64,000 bases of DNA from Arion vulgaris (taxonomy: Eukaryota > Mollusca > Gastropoda > Stylommatophora > Arionidae), in the NCBI GenBank assembly GCA_020796225.1, contig CM036754.1, forward strand, positions 68,812,000-68,875,999. Reading direction: 5' to 3'. This document shows positions 35,701-48,134 of the stretch, one piece after another. The position numbers and the translations under genes were made by a program. Position 1 is the stretch's first letter. Each line of letters opens with the position of its first letter. The notes beneath the pieces are model-generated. The model saw only the letters and a list, made by a program, of their open reading frames with translations, was not told the origin of the DNA and made no database searches.

Positions 35701-38700
35701 ATGTAAGATCTAATGTTTTAATTATGTGAATCAATGGTTTTTAGTTAATTTTTTAGAATCTAAAGGGGATGGTTTTGTAAAAGTTTAGTTTTTAAAAATT
35801 TTTGAAGACCTAATTTATAATTATTTAATCTAATTTATAGTTATGTGAGCCCAATTTATAATTATGTGAATCCTTTTTATGTTATTTAATCTAATTTATG
35901 GAGGGAATCTAAAAAATAGGTATTGAGGGTCTTAAATATTTATTGGGAAAATTTTTAAAAAAAGGAATCTAATATTTTAATTATTGAGAAACCCAATGTT
36001 ATAATTATGTGAATCTAAAAGTTTTTAGTTATTGAGAAACTAATGGTAATTATGGAATCAAATAAATTTTTGGTTAAATAAAATTATGGGTTTTGGTTGA
36101 GGGGGAAACTAATTTTTTTATTTGGTATTTTGAAAGATCTAATTTTATAATTATTGAGAAACCCAAAGAGAAAAAATGTAGAACTAATTTGAATTTTGTG
36201 AACTTTAAATTTGGGATAGGTGAAAATCTAATTTAATTTTGTGAGACTAATATTTTAAAATGGAGACCCAATGGGATAGTTTAAAATAAATCTTTTTTAA
36301 AATATGAATTATGTTTTAAAGTCTAATGTTATAGGTTTTTTGTGAGATCTAATGGTTTTGTTATGTGAGACCTTTTATTTTATGGGAAATTTTTTAGAAT
36401 CTAAAATTTTAAAAAAATTAAAAAGAAGGGGGAACCCAATGTTTTAGTTATGGGTCTAATGTTATAGATGTGAGGGTCTATTTAAAAAATTGTTTTGGGG
36501 ATCTAAATGAAACAATTTTATGTGAGAAACTAATTTTTATAAATTATAAGAAACTAATGTTATAGGGTTTTGTGAGATCTAATGAAAATAGTTTGTGAGA
36601 AAATTTAAAGGGAAAAGTTAAGGAGATCTAAGTTTTGGTTTGGAGACCCAATGATGGTTATGGGGAGATCTAATGTTTTAGTTATGTGAGATCTTTAAAG
36701 TATAAAAAAATTATGTGAGTCTAATTATATAGTTATTGAAAATCTAATGTTATAGTTATGTGAAAACCCAATGTTTTAATTATGGGGGATCTTGTTATAA
36801 AATTTTTGTAGCCCAATTTTAGTTATGTGAGTCTTTAAAGTTTTTAGTTATGTGAATCTAAGTTTTAATTTATGTGAAAAACCCCAATGTTATAATTATG
36901 AATCTAATGTTTTAATTATGGAATTAATGGTTTTGGGGTTTGTGAACCTTTAAAGTTATAAAATTATGTGGGGAAACCCAAATTTTATGGGTTTTGTGAG
37001 ATCTAATGGTTTTAATTATTTAGATCTAATGTTATAATTTTGTGAGACCTAATGGTTTTGGGTTTTTAAAAATCTTTAAGTTTTAATTATGTGAGATCTA
37101 ATGATATAATTATGTGGGGAAACTAATGGGAAGTTTTTTTGAGACCTAATTTTATAGTTATGTGAGATCTAATGTTATAGTTATTGAATCTATGTTATAT
37201 TTTTGTGAGACCTAATGTTATAATTATGTTTAGATCTAATGGATAATTATTTAGAAACTAATGGTTAGTTATGTGAGATCTTTAAAGTTATGTTATTTAA
37301 TTTGTTATAGTTATTGAGAACCCAATTATAATTTTTGTGAATTAATGGGATAGTTATGGAGATCTAATGTTTTAGTTGTGAGACCCAATTTATATTATGT
37401 GAATCTAATGTTATAATTTGTGAATCTAAATATTTATTAATTTATTATTTTGAATCTAATGTTTTGGTGAGAAACTTGGTATAGTTTGTGAGATCTAAAA
37501 TTTTTAGTTATGTGAGACCCAATGTTATAATTTTTGTGAGATCTAATGTTTTAGTTATGTGAATTTTTATTTTTAGATCCAAAATAAAAGTCTAATGGGA
37601 TTTGTTAAGGGGGAGATCTAATGTTATAATTTTTGTGAATCCCAAATATTATAATTTGTTTTGTTTTAAAATCTAATGTTTTAGTTATGTGAATCTAAAT
37701 TTTTAAACCTAATTATGTTTTAATCTAAAGTTATAATTTGTGAATCTTAAAATTTTTAATTATGTGGGGAAACTAATGGTATAGTTATGGAAAACCCAAT
37801 GTTTTAATTATGTAGAACCCCAATGTTATAATTTTGAGATCTAATGTTATAATTATGTGGAAAATCTTTAAAGGTTTTAATTATGTGAGAACCCAATGGT
37901 ATATTTTGAGGTCTAATGTTATAATTTTTGTGAATCTAATGTTTTAATTTTTGGGGAAACTAATGGGATAGTTATGTGAGACCCAATGTTTTTAATTATT
38001 TGAGATCTAATTTTATAATTATTAAAATCTAATGTTATAGATTTAATTTTCTTAAGGGGATCTAATGGATGGTTTTGTAGTCTAATAGTTTTTAAAATTA
38101 TGTGAGATCTAATGTTTAATTATTTAGACCCCAATGTATAATTTGTGAGAATAATTTATAGTTTTTTGAGATCTAATTTATAATTATGTAGACCTAATGT
38201 TATAGTTATTTAGAAACTAATGTTTTAGTTATTGGGAAAATTTTTTAAAAGTTTTTGAATTAATTTTGAAGGGGGATCAAAGGAGAATTATGTGAATCTA
38301 ATATTTAATAATTTTTTTATGAGTCTAAATATTATTGGAAATTTTATTTTTGAAATCTAATGGTTTTGGTTATGTGAATCTAAGTTTTGTTATGTGAGTC
38401 TTAATTTAATTATGTAGAAACTAATTTATAGTTATGGAAAAAATCTAATGTTTTTTAGTTATTGAGATCTAAATGTTGGGGAATTTTTATTTGGAAAATC
38501 TAATTTATAGTTATGGAGATCTAATGTTATAATTATTGAGACCCCAATGTTTTAATTATGGAAAAATCTTTAAAATTTTTTAATTATGAGACCCAATGGC
38601 ATAATTTTTGTGAATCTAAAGGGATAGTTATGTGAGAAACTAATTTTATAATTATTAGATCTGTTTATGGGTTTTTGAGTCTAATGTATAGTTATGTGAG

Positions 38701-40975
38701 ATCTTGTTATAATTATGTGAATTTAAAGTTTTAAATTTTTGAAAAACTAAGATATTATTAAAATTTATTTTTGAAATCTAATGGTAATTATGTAGAAACT
38801 AATGTTATAATTATTGAGGAAACCCAATTTATAGTTATGTGAACCCAATTTATAGTTATTTAATCTTTTTTTAATTAGACCAAAGAATTTTGTGAGTCTA
38901 ATCATAATTATGTGAATCTAATTGGGATAATTATGTGAATCTAATGGGATAATTATAATCTAATTTATAATTTATGAAAATCTAATTTATAATTGAATCT
39001 AATGGGATAATTATGTGAAAATTTTAATAAATATAATTTGAGATCTAATGTTTTAGTTTGTAAAAATCTAAATTTTTTAATTATTAAAAATCTAAAAAAA
39101 TTTTTAGGGTTTTGGGAATCTAATTTTATGAATTTTGAGATCTAATTTTATAGTTATGTGGGAAACTAGTTTATAATTATGTAAAACCTAAATTGGGTTT
39201 AGTTTTTGAGATCTAATTTATAATTATGTGAAAACCTAATGTTATAGTTATGTGAGATCTAATTTATAGTTATGTAAAATCTAATGTTATAGTTATGTGA
39301 GATCTAATGTTATAGTTATGTAGTCTAATGTTATAATTATGTGAATCTAATGTATAATTATGGAGAAACTAATGTTTTTAATTATTGAGATCTAGTTTTT
39401 AATTTGGAAACTAATGGTATAGTTATTTAATCTAATGTTATAAATTTTATGAAAACCTTAAAAATTTAAAAATTTTTAAAGGAATCCCAATTTATGTTAT
39501 GTGAATCCCAATGGTATAATTATGTGAGATCTTTTAAATTTTTGTTTGTGAGGGTCTAAATATTTATTTGGTTATTTTGGAATCTTTTATGGTTTTGTGA
39601 GATCTAATGGGATAATTATGTAGTTTTAATGTTTTTAATTTGTGAATCTAAATTTTAATTTTTGTGAGATCTAATGTTATGGTTTTGTGAGACTAATTTT
39701 ATGGGGTTTTTGAATCTAATTTTTTAAAGGGGAAATTAATTTTTAAAATCCTGTTCAAAGCCCAATTTTTAAATTAACAAGAATTATGTGAGACCCAATG
39801 GTTTTAATTATGGGAGATCTAATTTTATAGTTATTTGAACCCCAATGTTATAATTAAGGGAGACCAAAGTTATAATTATGTGAATCTAAATTTTTTTAAT
39901 TTTAAATTTTTATTTGGAAAATTAATGGTTTTTGAATTGTAATTGAGATTAATTTAAAGGATAGTTATGTAGAAACTAATGTTTTTTAATTTTGTAGAAC
40001 CCCAATGTTAAAGTTTTATGAGACCCAATTTTATAGTTATGTGAACCCAATGAAAAACCTTAATTTATGTTTTGGAATTAATGGTTAAAATTATGAACCA
40101 AATTTTTGTTATGTAAAGATCTAATTTATAGTTATGGAGAAACTAGTTTTTTAGTTATGTTAGATCCAAAAATTTTTGGGTTTTGTGAGAACCCAATTTT
40201 ATAGTTTGAGGGGGAACCCAATGTTATGGGTTTTTAAAATTTTTTTTTATTTGGGTTTTTTAGCGGGGATCAAAATTTTGTAACCCTTGTTATATTTTTT
40301 AAAACCTAATGTTATAATTTGTGAGATCTAATGTTTTATTTGTGAATCTAATTTTATAATTTTTGTGAGATCTAATGGTTTTAATTATGTGAGAAACTAA
40401 TGTTATAATTATGTGAATCTATGTTTTTTATGGGAGTCTAATATTTTAATTATGTGAGATCTAATTTTAATTATTAATCCCAAATATTTTTAATTTTTAT
40501 AAAGACCCAATGGTTTTAGTTATGGAAAATCTAAATTTTGAATTATGTGAGACCCAATGTTTATTTTTAAAAAATTTATATTTGAGAAATTTTAAAGTTA
40601 TAGTTATGTGAGACCCCAATTTTATGGGCCAAAGTTTTTTAAGGGGACCCAATGGGTTTTTGGTTTTGTGAGACCCAAATATTTAATTTAAATTTATGGG
40701 GAGATCTAAAGTTTTAGTTATGTGAGATCTAAAGTTATAATTTGTGAGATCTAATGGTTTTAGTTATGTGAATCTAATTTTTATAGTTATTTAGACCCAA
40801 TTTATAGTTATTGAGATCTAATTTATAATTATGAGATCTAATGTTATAATTATGTGAATCTAATTTGGGTTTTGTAGAAACTAATTTATAATTTGTGAAT
40901 CTATGTTATAATTATTTAACCCAATGTTATAGTTATGTGAGATCTAATGTTATGTTTTAATTAATTTTTAAACCC
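20740..40975. repeat. About 20 kb degenerate AT-rich satellite, roughly 23-bp unit
   Basis: The commonest unit reads ctaatgttatagttatgtg plus gagat. Clean consecutive copies occur for example at 39240-39350. Elsewhere units vary between about 18 and 26 bp, with ctaat becoming cccaat or aaactaat, tatag becoming ttttag, and runs of t, a or g lengthened. Stops occur in all frames, so no ORF exists. There are roughly 850-900 units. 40976-41269 continues the same low-quality texture without clear units. Much of the irregularity looks like uncorrected long-read consensus. Confidence 0.93.
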
Positions 40976-41269
40976 GTTTGGTTAATTTTTAAAAAAGACT
41001 AAGAAAATAGATCCAAAGGTTTTTGACTTTTTATAGTTAGTGGTTTAAGTTAATTTTTGGGGAAAAAATGGAAAAAGTGGCAGTGGTTATGGGAAATGGA
41101 TAAAATTAAAGTTTTTTTCCAAATTTTGTTATTGGATTAAGTTATATTTTTTAGGTCAAGGAATGTTTGGAGCAAGGAAATTTTTGAAGGACCTTAATTA
41201 TAGTTTATGTAAGTTTAATAGTTATTATGTAAAATCAATTGGGTTTGGGTTTTGGTCTAAATAACAGGG

Positions 41270-41580
41270 GAGGTCAATGGGTTGGAAAGTAGCCAATGGG
41301 AGTGAAAATTTTTGTTGTTTGTAGACAAGTTTGAGTGGTCAATGTTAAAGTTATTGAGATTCCAAAGGGGGTTGTTAGTGATCCAATTTAAATTTTTGGG
41401 AGTCTTGGTTTTTGTTATTAGACCAGGTTGACCAGATCTGGGACGGTCATTATTGGTAGTTGTCGCTAGAAATAGTTGATTCAGCCTCAATATAGTAGAC
41501 AAATCACAAATAAAATGTCTGGCATTTGCTATGGTCGCCATTACATTGCTGAACATACCAACAACTTGCCATCACTTTTC
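41270..41580 (-). pseudogene. N-terminal fragment of a Tc1-like transposase
   Basis: The minus strand reads GMFSNVMATIANARHFICDL then STILRLNQLFLATTTNNDRP and RSGQP. This matches the DNA-binding region of Tc1-like transposases, an N-terminal helix-turn-helix (ARHF...STI.RL) followed by the T.DRPRSGRP linker. The part from about 41400 leftward (KTKTPKNLNW) is badly distorted, which fits the poor sequence quality at this edge. No catalytic DDE domain is visible because the fragment runs into the damaged region. Terminal repeats were not found. Confidence 0.75.
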
Positions 41581-42092
41581 TGACGACATAAGCATGATTA
41601 AAACATAATAGACTTTCTTCCGATGAAATTCTATAATGTATTTTTACTTTCTGAAACGTGTCTACTGTGTTAAATTTCAACATGATTCGACTTCTCGTAT
41701 AGCCAGAATATTTCCATTCCGTGTTTTGTATGTCAACAAGTAGAATTTGAAGCAAACAGCACATCGACAGTAAAATATCGAATACATGAACTCTATCCTG
41801 TGCATATATTCTGAGTTTGAAAACTGCTCACCGTACATATCACAATTTTGATGTGTTTTTAATGAATGGGAGGTCTTAAAGCCGCCCGCATACTCACAAA
41901 GTGCATGCTAGATCACAAATAATAATTTCAGTCAATATTTTACCCATATAACAGTCAATTGAGTTTTTACAAGATTGAATCACAAGATAAGTGCATGTTA
42001 GTAAATGCAATACATTGTAAAGCAAGAATACAGTTAGACCCTGAGTCTAGAATCGAAACGACGTCCATAATAGGTCTGGTACCTATAAAGAA
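41581..42092. other. Unrecognised spacer
   Basis: Normal-looking sequence with a minus-strand ORF (41764-41504) that overlaps the Tc1 fragment in another frame. It may hold the 5' part of that element. Nothing else was recognised. Confidence 0.4.
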
Positions 42093-42275
42093 CTGGCGTC
42101 TGTAGCGGTAAGGAGCTAGATCACAACCCAAGTGTATCTGGTTCAAACACCGCGGCGGGAATTTTGGAAACACATTTTTTCGCGTGGACTTTTATGAACG
42201 GTAAAAATAGACCTCGCCGTTCAGAAAGCAATGGCAATCCACTAAACGTATAAGTGGTGCCTAGAAAAACAACGA
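42093..42275 (+). mobile_element. tRNA-derived SINE, family D, copy 1
   Basis: The head gtctgtagcggtaaggagct (A-box-like) and ctggttcaaacacc (B-box-like) are followed by a body with gaacggtaaaaatagac and cgtataagtggtgcctag. The same body occurs in reverse at 61139-61338. No target duplication was identified. Confidence 0.78.
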
Positions 42276-42307
42276 CTCGTTTACTGTGATTGATGACGAA
42301 GTCCTGT

Positions 42308-43881
42308 AAAATATATGCCACGATTTCGAATACGAACCAAGAGAGAGTACGTATTAAAATATATGCCACGATTTCGAATACGAACCAAGAGAGAGTACGT
42401 ATTAAAATATATGCCACGATTTCGAATACGAACCAAGAGAGAGAGTACGTATTAAAATATATGCCACGATTTCGAATACGAACCAAGAGAGAGAGAGTAC
42501 GTATTAAAATATATGCCACGATTTCGAATACGAACCAAGAGAGAGAGTACGTATTAAAATATATGCCACGATTTCGAATACGAACCAAGAGAGAGAGAGT
42601 ACGTATTAAAATATATGCCACGATTTCGAATACGAACCAAGAAAAGAGTACGTATTAAAATATATGCCACGATTTCGAATACGAACCAAGAGAGAGAGTA
42701 CGTATTAAAATATATGCCACGATTTCGAATACGAACCAAGAGAGAGTACGTATTAAAATATATGCCACGATTTCGAATACGAACCAGAGAGAGAGTACGT
42801 ATTAAAATATATGCCAGGATTTCGAATACGAACCAAGAGAGAGAGTACGTATTAAAATATATGCCACGATTTCGAATACGAACCAAGAGAGAGAGTACGT
42901 ATTAAAATATATGCCACGATTTCGAATACGAACCAAGAGAGAGAGTACGTATTAAAATATATGCCACGATTTCGAATACGAACCAAGAGAGAGAGTACGT
43001 ATTAAAATATATGCCACGATTTCGAATACGAACCAAGAGAGAGAGTACGTATTAAAATATATGCCACGATTTCGAATACGAACCAGAGAGAGAGTACGTA
43101 TTAAAATATATGCCACGATTTCGAATACGAACCAAGAGAGAGAGTACGTATTAAAATATATGCCACGATTTCGAATACGAACCAAGAGAGAGAGAGTACG
43201 TATTAAAATATATGCCACGATTTCGAATACGAACCAAGAGAGAGTACGTATTAAAATATATGCCACGATTTCGAATACGAACCAAGAGAGAGTACGTATT
43301 AAAATATATGCCACGATTTCGAATACGAACCAAGAGAGAGTACGTATTAAAATATATGCCACGATTTCGAATACGAACCAAGAGAGAGTACGTATTAAAA
43401 TATATGCCACGATTTCGAATACGAACCAAGAGAGAGAGTACGTATTAAAATATATGCCACGATTTCGAATACGAACCAAGAGAGAGTACGTATTAAAATA
43501 TATGCCACGATTTCGAATACGAACCAAGAGAGAGTACGTATTAAAATATATGCCACGATTTCGAATACGAACCAAGAGAGAGTACGTATTAAAATATATG
43601 CCACGATTTCGAATACGAACCAGAGAGAGTACGTATTAAAATATATGCCACGATTTCGAATACGAACCAAGAGAGAGTACGTATTAAAATATATGCCACG
43701 ATTTCGAATACAAACCAAGAGAGAGTACGTATTAAAATATATGCCACGATTTCGAATACGAACCAGGAGAGAGTACATATTAAAATATATACCACGATTT
43801 CGAATACGGACCAAGATAGAGTACGTATTAAAATATATGCCACGATTTCGAATACGGACCAAGAGAGAGTACGTATTAAAA
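42308..43881. repeat. 48-52-bp minisatellite with a variable GA tract, about 32 copies
   Basis: Each unit contains atgccacgatttcgaatacg followed by accaag and a short (ga)n run before tacgtatt. The core is nearly invariant while the GA run changes length, giving mostly 48-, 50- and 52-bp units. Odd forms (accagag, gaaaagag) also occur. Since 50 and 52 are not multiples of three, the frame jumps between units. The overlapping repetitive ORFs on both strands are artefacts. Each unit also holds cgtatt and aatacg as short complementary arms. Confidence 0.96.
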
Positions 43882-44224
43882 TTATTTTTTGAAGGATATT
43901 AATGGTGTGGTATTTCTCCTTCTTTGTAACACTCTTCCATCATTCAACAGAATACATCATCAGAATATTCAAACTTCTTCTTCTTCTTCAATGATCCAGC
44001 GGCACGAGCTCTTGCCCTTCGGCCCAAATATTCATTTAACAATATGATTCATACAGTCAGGAAAAAAACATAAAAAATCCAATATTTTGATGACAAAAAT
44101 CCCAAAGACATGACACTGCTGAAATCCATAAGAAGTGAGTAAAGGCTGACAGAGAAAATAGAGAAAGTGATATACATGAAAGACGTGGATACTTGGAGAG
44201 CAGAAGGCATCTTTTGTATAGAAG
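43882..44224. other. Unrecognised spacer
   Basis: Includes a short (ctt)n run near 43976-43995. No domain or repeat family was recognised. Confidence 0.4.
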
Positions 44225-44370
44225 GTCTAAATGTGAAGCAATGACGTCACTGCACCAGGTTTTTCCCTATATTGTTTCGTTCTTCTCGCAGAAATGTCAC
44301 GCCACCTGCCGTGGGTGTTGCCCTAGGAACGAACTCAGTAGTACCAGCACCATTCACGGTGTATCTGGAA
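44225..44370 (-). mobile_element. SINE family B body, partial copy without SINE A insertion
   Basis: Contains actgcaccaggtttttccct, then cgccacctgccg and cgaactcagtagtaccagca, matching the body of the SINE B copies at 16540-16660 and 48420-48530. No tRNA-like head follows. Here the site occupied by SINE A in the other two copies (after tgcaccggg) is uninterrupted. Confidence 0.65.
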
Positions 44371-44605
44371 ATAATGCAAATGTCTAAGGTAGAAGGGTAC
44401 ATGGTAGGGTCAAAAACTCTAATTTTCAACACAGAATCAAAATTTCAAGGGTATACTATAAGTATTGACTTTACAATAAAAAAAATCTTAAATAATTAAT
44501 TATGCAAATTAGTTATCCAATATGGCCGCCACAGTACATAAATTATAGATCTTTTTAAATTTGCATAACTATGGTGTTTATTTCTAGATTTGACTGAAAC
44601 TTGGC

Positions 44606-44755
44606 ATATGGATTCATTATATGTAGATTGATGGCCTGAAGTAGAATGATAGGGCACATGGATTCATTATATGTAGATTGATGGCCTGAAGTAGAATAAT
44701 AGGGCACATGGATTCATTATATGTAGATTGATGGCCTGAAGTAGAATGATAGGGC
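44606..44755. repeat. 50-bp tandem repeat, 3 copies
   Basis: The unit holds atggattcattatatgtaga followed by ttgatggcctgaag. Copies are nearly identical. The flanks (44470-45000) are AT-rich with repeated ttatgcaaatt-like words. They may be the untranslated 3' part of the neighbouring Mutator-like element. Confidence 0.93.
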
Positions 44756-45021
44756 ATGCACAAAAGGCTTTTTTTAAATGAATTTTTAAAATATAAAGTC
44801 CCAAAATTTGTGCCTCATTATATATGCATAATTTCATAAAACCATAACTATGAATTCAATTTTGTCCATTCTAGGTCAGCCCCTGCAATAGTGTATGATA
44901 GATGGTTGTTACAAATTTCAAGCGAATTAAATACACTGATGCATAGTTATCTTATTTTAAAGATCACGACTTAGGGTAAAACATAATTCTGAGAAAACGA
45001 AGAAAACTGAAAAAGTACTCA

Positions 45022-46800
45022 CTATTTGTAGTTTAATGACCTCCGGTTGAATAAAGGTCTCCTTCTATTGCTGCTGCTGCTGTAGTGTCTATGAATCCCT
45101 TTCGCAGTGCTCTCAAAGTCTTTCTCCTCTTTTTTTGTCTTTTCCTGGAATTTGGTGATACATCCAGATATCCGCAGCTCGTCTCGTTTTGTTGATAATC
45201 TCATAGTGTGGTATCCAAAAAAGCCTAATCTTTCAAACAAATGTACTATTGATCCTGTCCCATCGTTAAAATATGATATTGCACTAAATACAGCCTCCTC
45301 TATTGTCTCTCTTTCCACATACACTTCTTTAGAACATCGCTGCCATATCAATTTGTTCAGTGCTTCATTGTTATTTTGTGTCTTCCCGTGCAAACATTTC
45401 CTCAATAGATCCTCATTCGCTAAATCTGTAAAAACTGGTTGTATAAAATCCATGACAGCCTGTGGTAGTCCATGTCTATGACTATATTTTCCGGGATTTA
45501 ACTTATACTTGCACCATGAATCATTTGGGCAACCGCCGTGGTTTTCGGGTTACATCAGTTGAACCGACATGAGGAAGAACAGCCATTACGTCGCACAACA
45601 TGTTATCTAAATTTCCTGGATTCTGTCTAATTGCAAAGCCATAATAATTTTGAAGAGTGTCTATCTTTTTATCAGTAAGTCTCCCAATTCACCCTAAACC
45701 TTTTCCATCATCTAGCTTTAGTCGTTTGTTTTCATTTTTCAACTTCCGCAATCGTGTCCCACATCTTTTCTGAACGTGTCCAACACACTCCAACTTTTCA
45801 ACCTCTAAATTCCCATATGGCTTTGTTTCCAGGACTTTCTTGAAAGATGCAAAATCTCCATCACCCAAATACTTAATATCAGCTTTCATTTGTTCTGACC
45901 GACTAAATATACGAACGGCTCCAACTGCCTTCGTTGCCCCGGCACTTCCAGTATGGTTTATTTTGCAGATGTGTGTAAGTTTCCACTTTTCATAGTCTAC
46001 AGATTCCTTCTTTGCCTCCAGTGCTGACACCTTTACAAATATTTGTAAGAACTTCAGCATCAACACACTTTCCAGTGTTCACTGATATCGCAGTCACCAC
46101 TCCATGATGGCTTGCGTGACCCCGACGTTGCCAGGACCCATCTAATGACACTGTACAGTCTGCGGCATTTGACTCAGTAGGTGTATCATTCACCATGCCA
46201 GATGTCTTGAGCTCTCTTACTTCCTTTGCAGCAGCCTTCATGCTTTCCATTGCAATGTCCTTACTTGCTGAATGGATTCTGTGCAGAGTTCTACTGTAGG
46301 TTTTTCTTGTCATGGGTTGACTTGAGTTCAAATACATTGAAAAATTCTGCAGAGCACTATGACCTCTCCCAATAGAGCGCACAGATGCTACCATTCTCAC
46401 ATTTACTTCTTTGAGTTTGTGAGTAGCTGTAGATGATCCATCAGAAGTGTTAAAATTGGTATTCCACTCTCCACATTCCAAGCATTTTATTCTAATGTCA
46501 TGACAAAAACCATTTCGAGTTTGTTCCACGAGCTCACATGTCAGTGAGTACTGACAACATTTTCACATCTAAAGTTACTACATAAAAACTTGAACAGCAG
46601 CTTTACATCAATAAGGATAAACCCATGTACTTTGTTGTCTTGATCACACTGTGTTTCACTTTCAAATACTTTAATTTTCTTTACAGAGGAGCAGACAGGC
46701 TCAGTGTATTCACTATCGACAACAAGTGCATCACGTTTGTTTATTTCTAGCTTATCTGATTTAGTGTACCAGATTTTCTATTCTGTTTCTTGTTTCCCAT
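45022..46800 (-). pseudogene. Mutator-like DDE transposase pseudogene
   Basis: From the ATG at 46798-46800 the minus strand encodes one broken protein of about 590 residues. It shows CLECGEWN-type cysteine pairs, then CTVSLDGSWQRRGHASHHGV with the first catalytic Asp, IKYLGDGDFASF with the second, ECVGHVQKRCGTRLRKL, and LHGKTQNNNEALN with the catalytic Glu. This order matches the animal Mutator-like transposase family (Pfam calls it a Mutator-like transposase domain). Breaks are frameshifts near 46760, 46550, 46040 and 45535, and an in-frame TGA near 45688. A few residues seem missing near 45540. No terminal inverted repeats were found. It is 5' to 3' opposite to the window and next to a Penelope-like fragment. 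Confidence 0.85.
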
Positions 46801-46984
46801 TATAAACAAAAGAAATGTTACTAACCACTGTCACATATAATAAACACGTATATAGTATAAAATACGGGTAGATATGATGTTGGGGAAAATACAAAATAGG
46901 GGGAAGACTGCAGTAAAACTTGGTAAATAGCGAAACACGTACAAACAAAGTACTATAGTTTTACAAAATACAGAAACAGTGACG

Positions 46985-47045
46985 ATAAACAGCAACGTTT
47001 CGACCAAAGGCCTTTATCAAGCAAACGATACAACAGGAGTGACGA
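46985..47045 (-). other. Possible degenerate hammerhead-like motif of a Penelope element end
   Basis: On the minus strand the order is ttgataa, a short stem ggcc-ttt-ggtc, then gaaacgt, and 15 bases later cgtcact. Penelope-like elements are known to carry hammerhead ribozymes with a CTGATGA...GAAA core in their terminal repeats. Here the first core box is altered (ttgataa) and I could not form a convincing stem I. Self-cleavage is therefore unlikely or unproven. Confidence 0.35.
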
Positions 47046-47251
47046 ATTATAGAGAACACTTACAAATGGACGATAACGAAACATGCAAATTTATCTAATG
47101 AAAATCTGGGAATAAAAACGAATAACGAAATGAGTGCAACACAAAACTAGAAGTGGAAAAGAAGAGAAACAATATACACTCAAGTGAAAATATAAATTAT
47201 ATATATGAAGCAAATACACATATAGATTACAAGGCATGAGATGAGAAAGTA

Positions 47252-47690
47252 CTAAGAAGCATAGGAATGTAATGCGTTGAGTCCAAGCGGCCGCAAGGTA
47301 CCATATAACGAAATAAAACGGTTCTCCAGAGCAAATCGGCTACGATCATCAGAGGAACATGATCGGATGGCTGTGACCTGGACATCGCAAGCTCCTGAAT
47401 GGCCAATATCATTGAAATGGGTAGCTACAGGGGTCACAGAGCATTGGCGTATATCGCGCAAGTGTTGGGCGAATCGGTCACTGAGACTCCTGCCGGTTTC
47501 CCCATATAGGCCTTGTTGCACCGCTTGCAGATAATGGCATAGATAATATTACGGACTCGCACGTGAAACTGTCTTCAATAACGAACGTGGCTTTTGGAAA
47601 AGACACAGTGCGGGTCTGTATTACATAAGGACACGTGTTGCAGCGCCGACGGCCACAAAAATACACAATGTTAGTAGAAATTGGGGAAAA
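47252..47690 (-). pseudogene. GIY-YIG endonuclease domain of a Penelope-like retroelement
   Basis: The minus strand reads CGRRRCNTCPYV, then FTCESV, then a GIY-like IIYAIICKRCN. After a one-base loss near 47514 it continues as GETGRSLSDRFAQHLRDI, then TPVATHFNDIGHSG, and ends FISLYGTLRPLGLN. The linked Cys-rich motif, IY...Y.GET and final GTL.P.GLN are characteristic of the C-terminal endonuclease of Penelope-like elements, which nicks DNA to prime reverse transcription. At least two frameshifts (near 47560 and 47514) break it. Confidence 0.8.
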
Positions 47691-47924
47691 TACACAATGT
47701 TAATAGAAATTTTCAAAACGAAGTCTAGTCGACAGACAAGTTTGAATGTTCGTAGCAAATCACAGAGTGACTTCCCTTGAGAACACGGTGTATATAGACT
47801 TTTGTTTGCCAGAGTATAATTATAATTTCGCAGTTTTAAGCTTGAGAATTGTTATGTTCTGAAGGTATTCACATAGTAACCTAATGTAAACATTGGTTGC
47901 TATGCAAATCCCTCAAGGGGGTGT

Positions 47925-48047
47925 GTATAGAGAAACACTGATTCCTACCAAAGCGCAGAGTACATATATGCTTCTTTTAATTATTTGTATAGAGAAACAC
48001 TAATTTCTCTCAAAGCAGAGTACATATATGTTTCTTTTAATTATTTG
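47925..48047. repeat. 62-bp imperfect tandem duplication
   Basis: gtatagagaaacact begins at 47925 and again at 47987. Both copies contain agagtacatatatg and cttttaattattt. The two copies differ at several positions. The rest of 47716-48134 shows nothing recognisable. Confidence 0.88.
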
Positions 48048-48134
48048 ATATACTGGGATATGTCACAGATGAATTAGAGCAAGAAAAAAAACCATGTTGG
48101 TATTTAAAAAAATATTTTTCATATAATCTTCTAC

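Larger units (their letters stand above)
46830..47715 (-). mobile_element. Penelope-like element, 3' fragment
   Basis: Consists of a GIY-YIG nuclease-domain fragment on the minus strand and about 400 bp of downstream non-coding sequence. The latter carries a tgataaag...gaaacgt motif typical of the ends of these elements. The RT domain is missing. On the 5' side lies a tandem duplication of about 31 bp (aatacacaatgtta, 47655-47711). Confidence 0.72.

Noticed and set aside
20740..40975. Possible hidden genes in the long stretch without ORFs
   Set aside because: The 23-bp pattern continues throughout with stops in every frame. I saw no island of different composition.
42121..43902. Repetitive ORFs on both strands with MPRFRIRTK or NRGIYFNTYS units
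   Set aside because: Translations of the 48-52-bp array in shifting frames.
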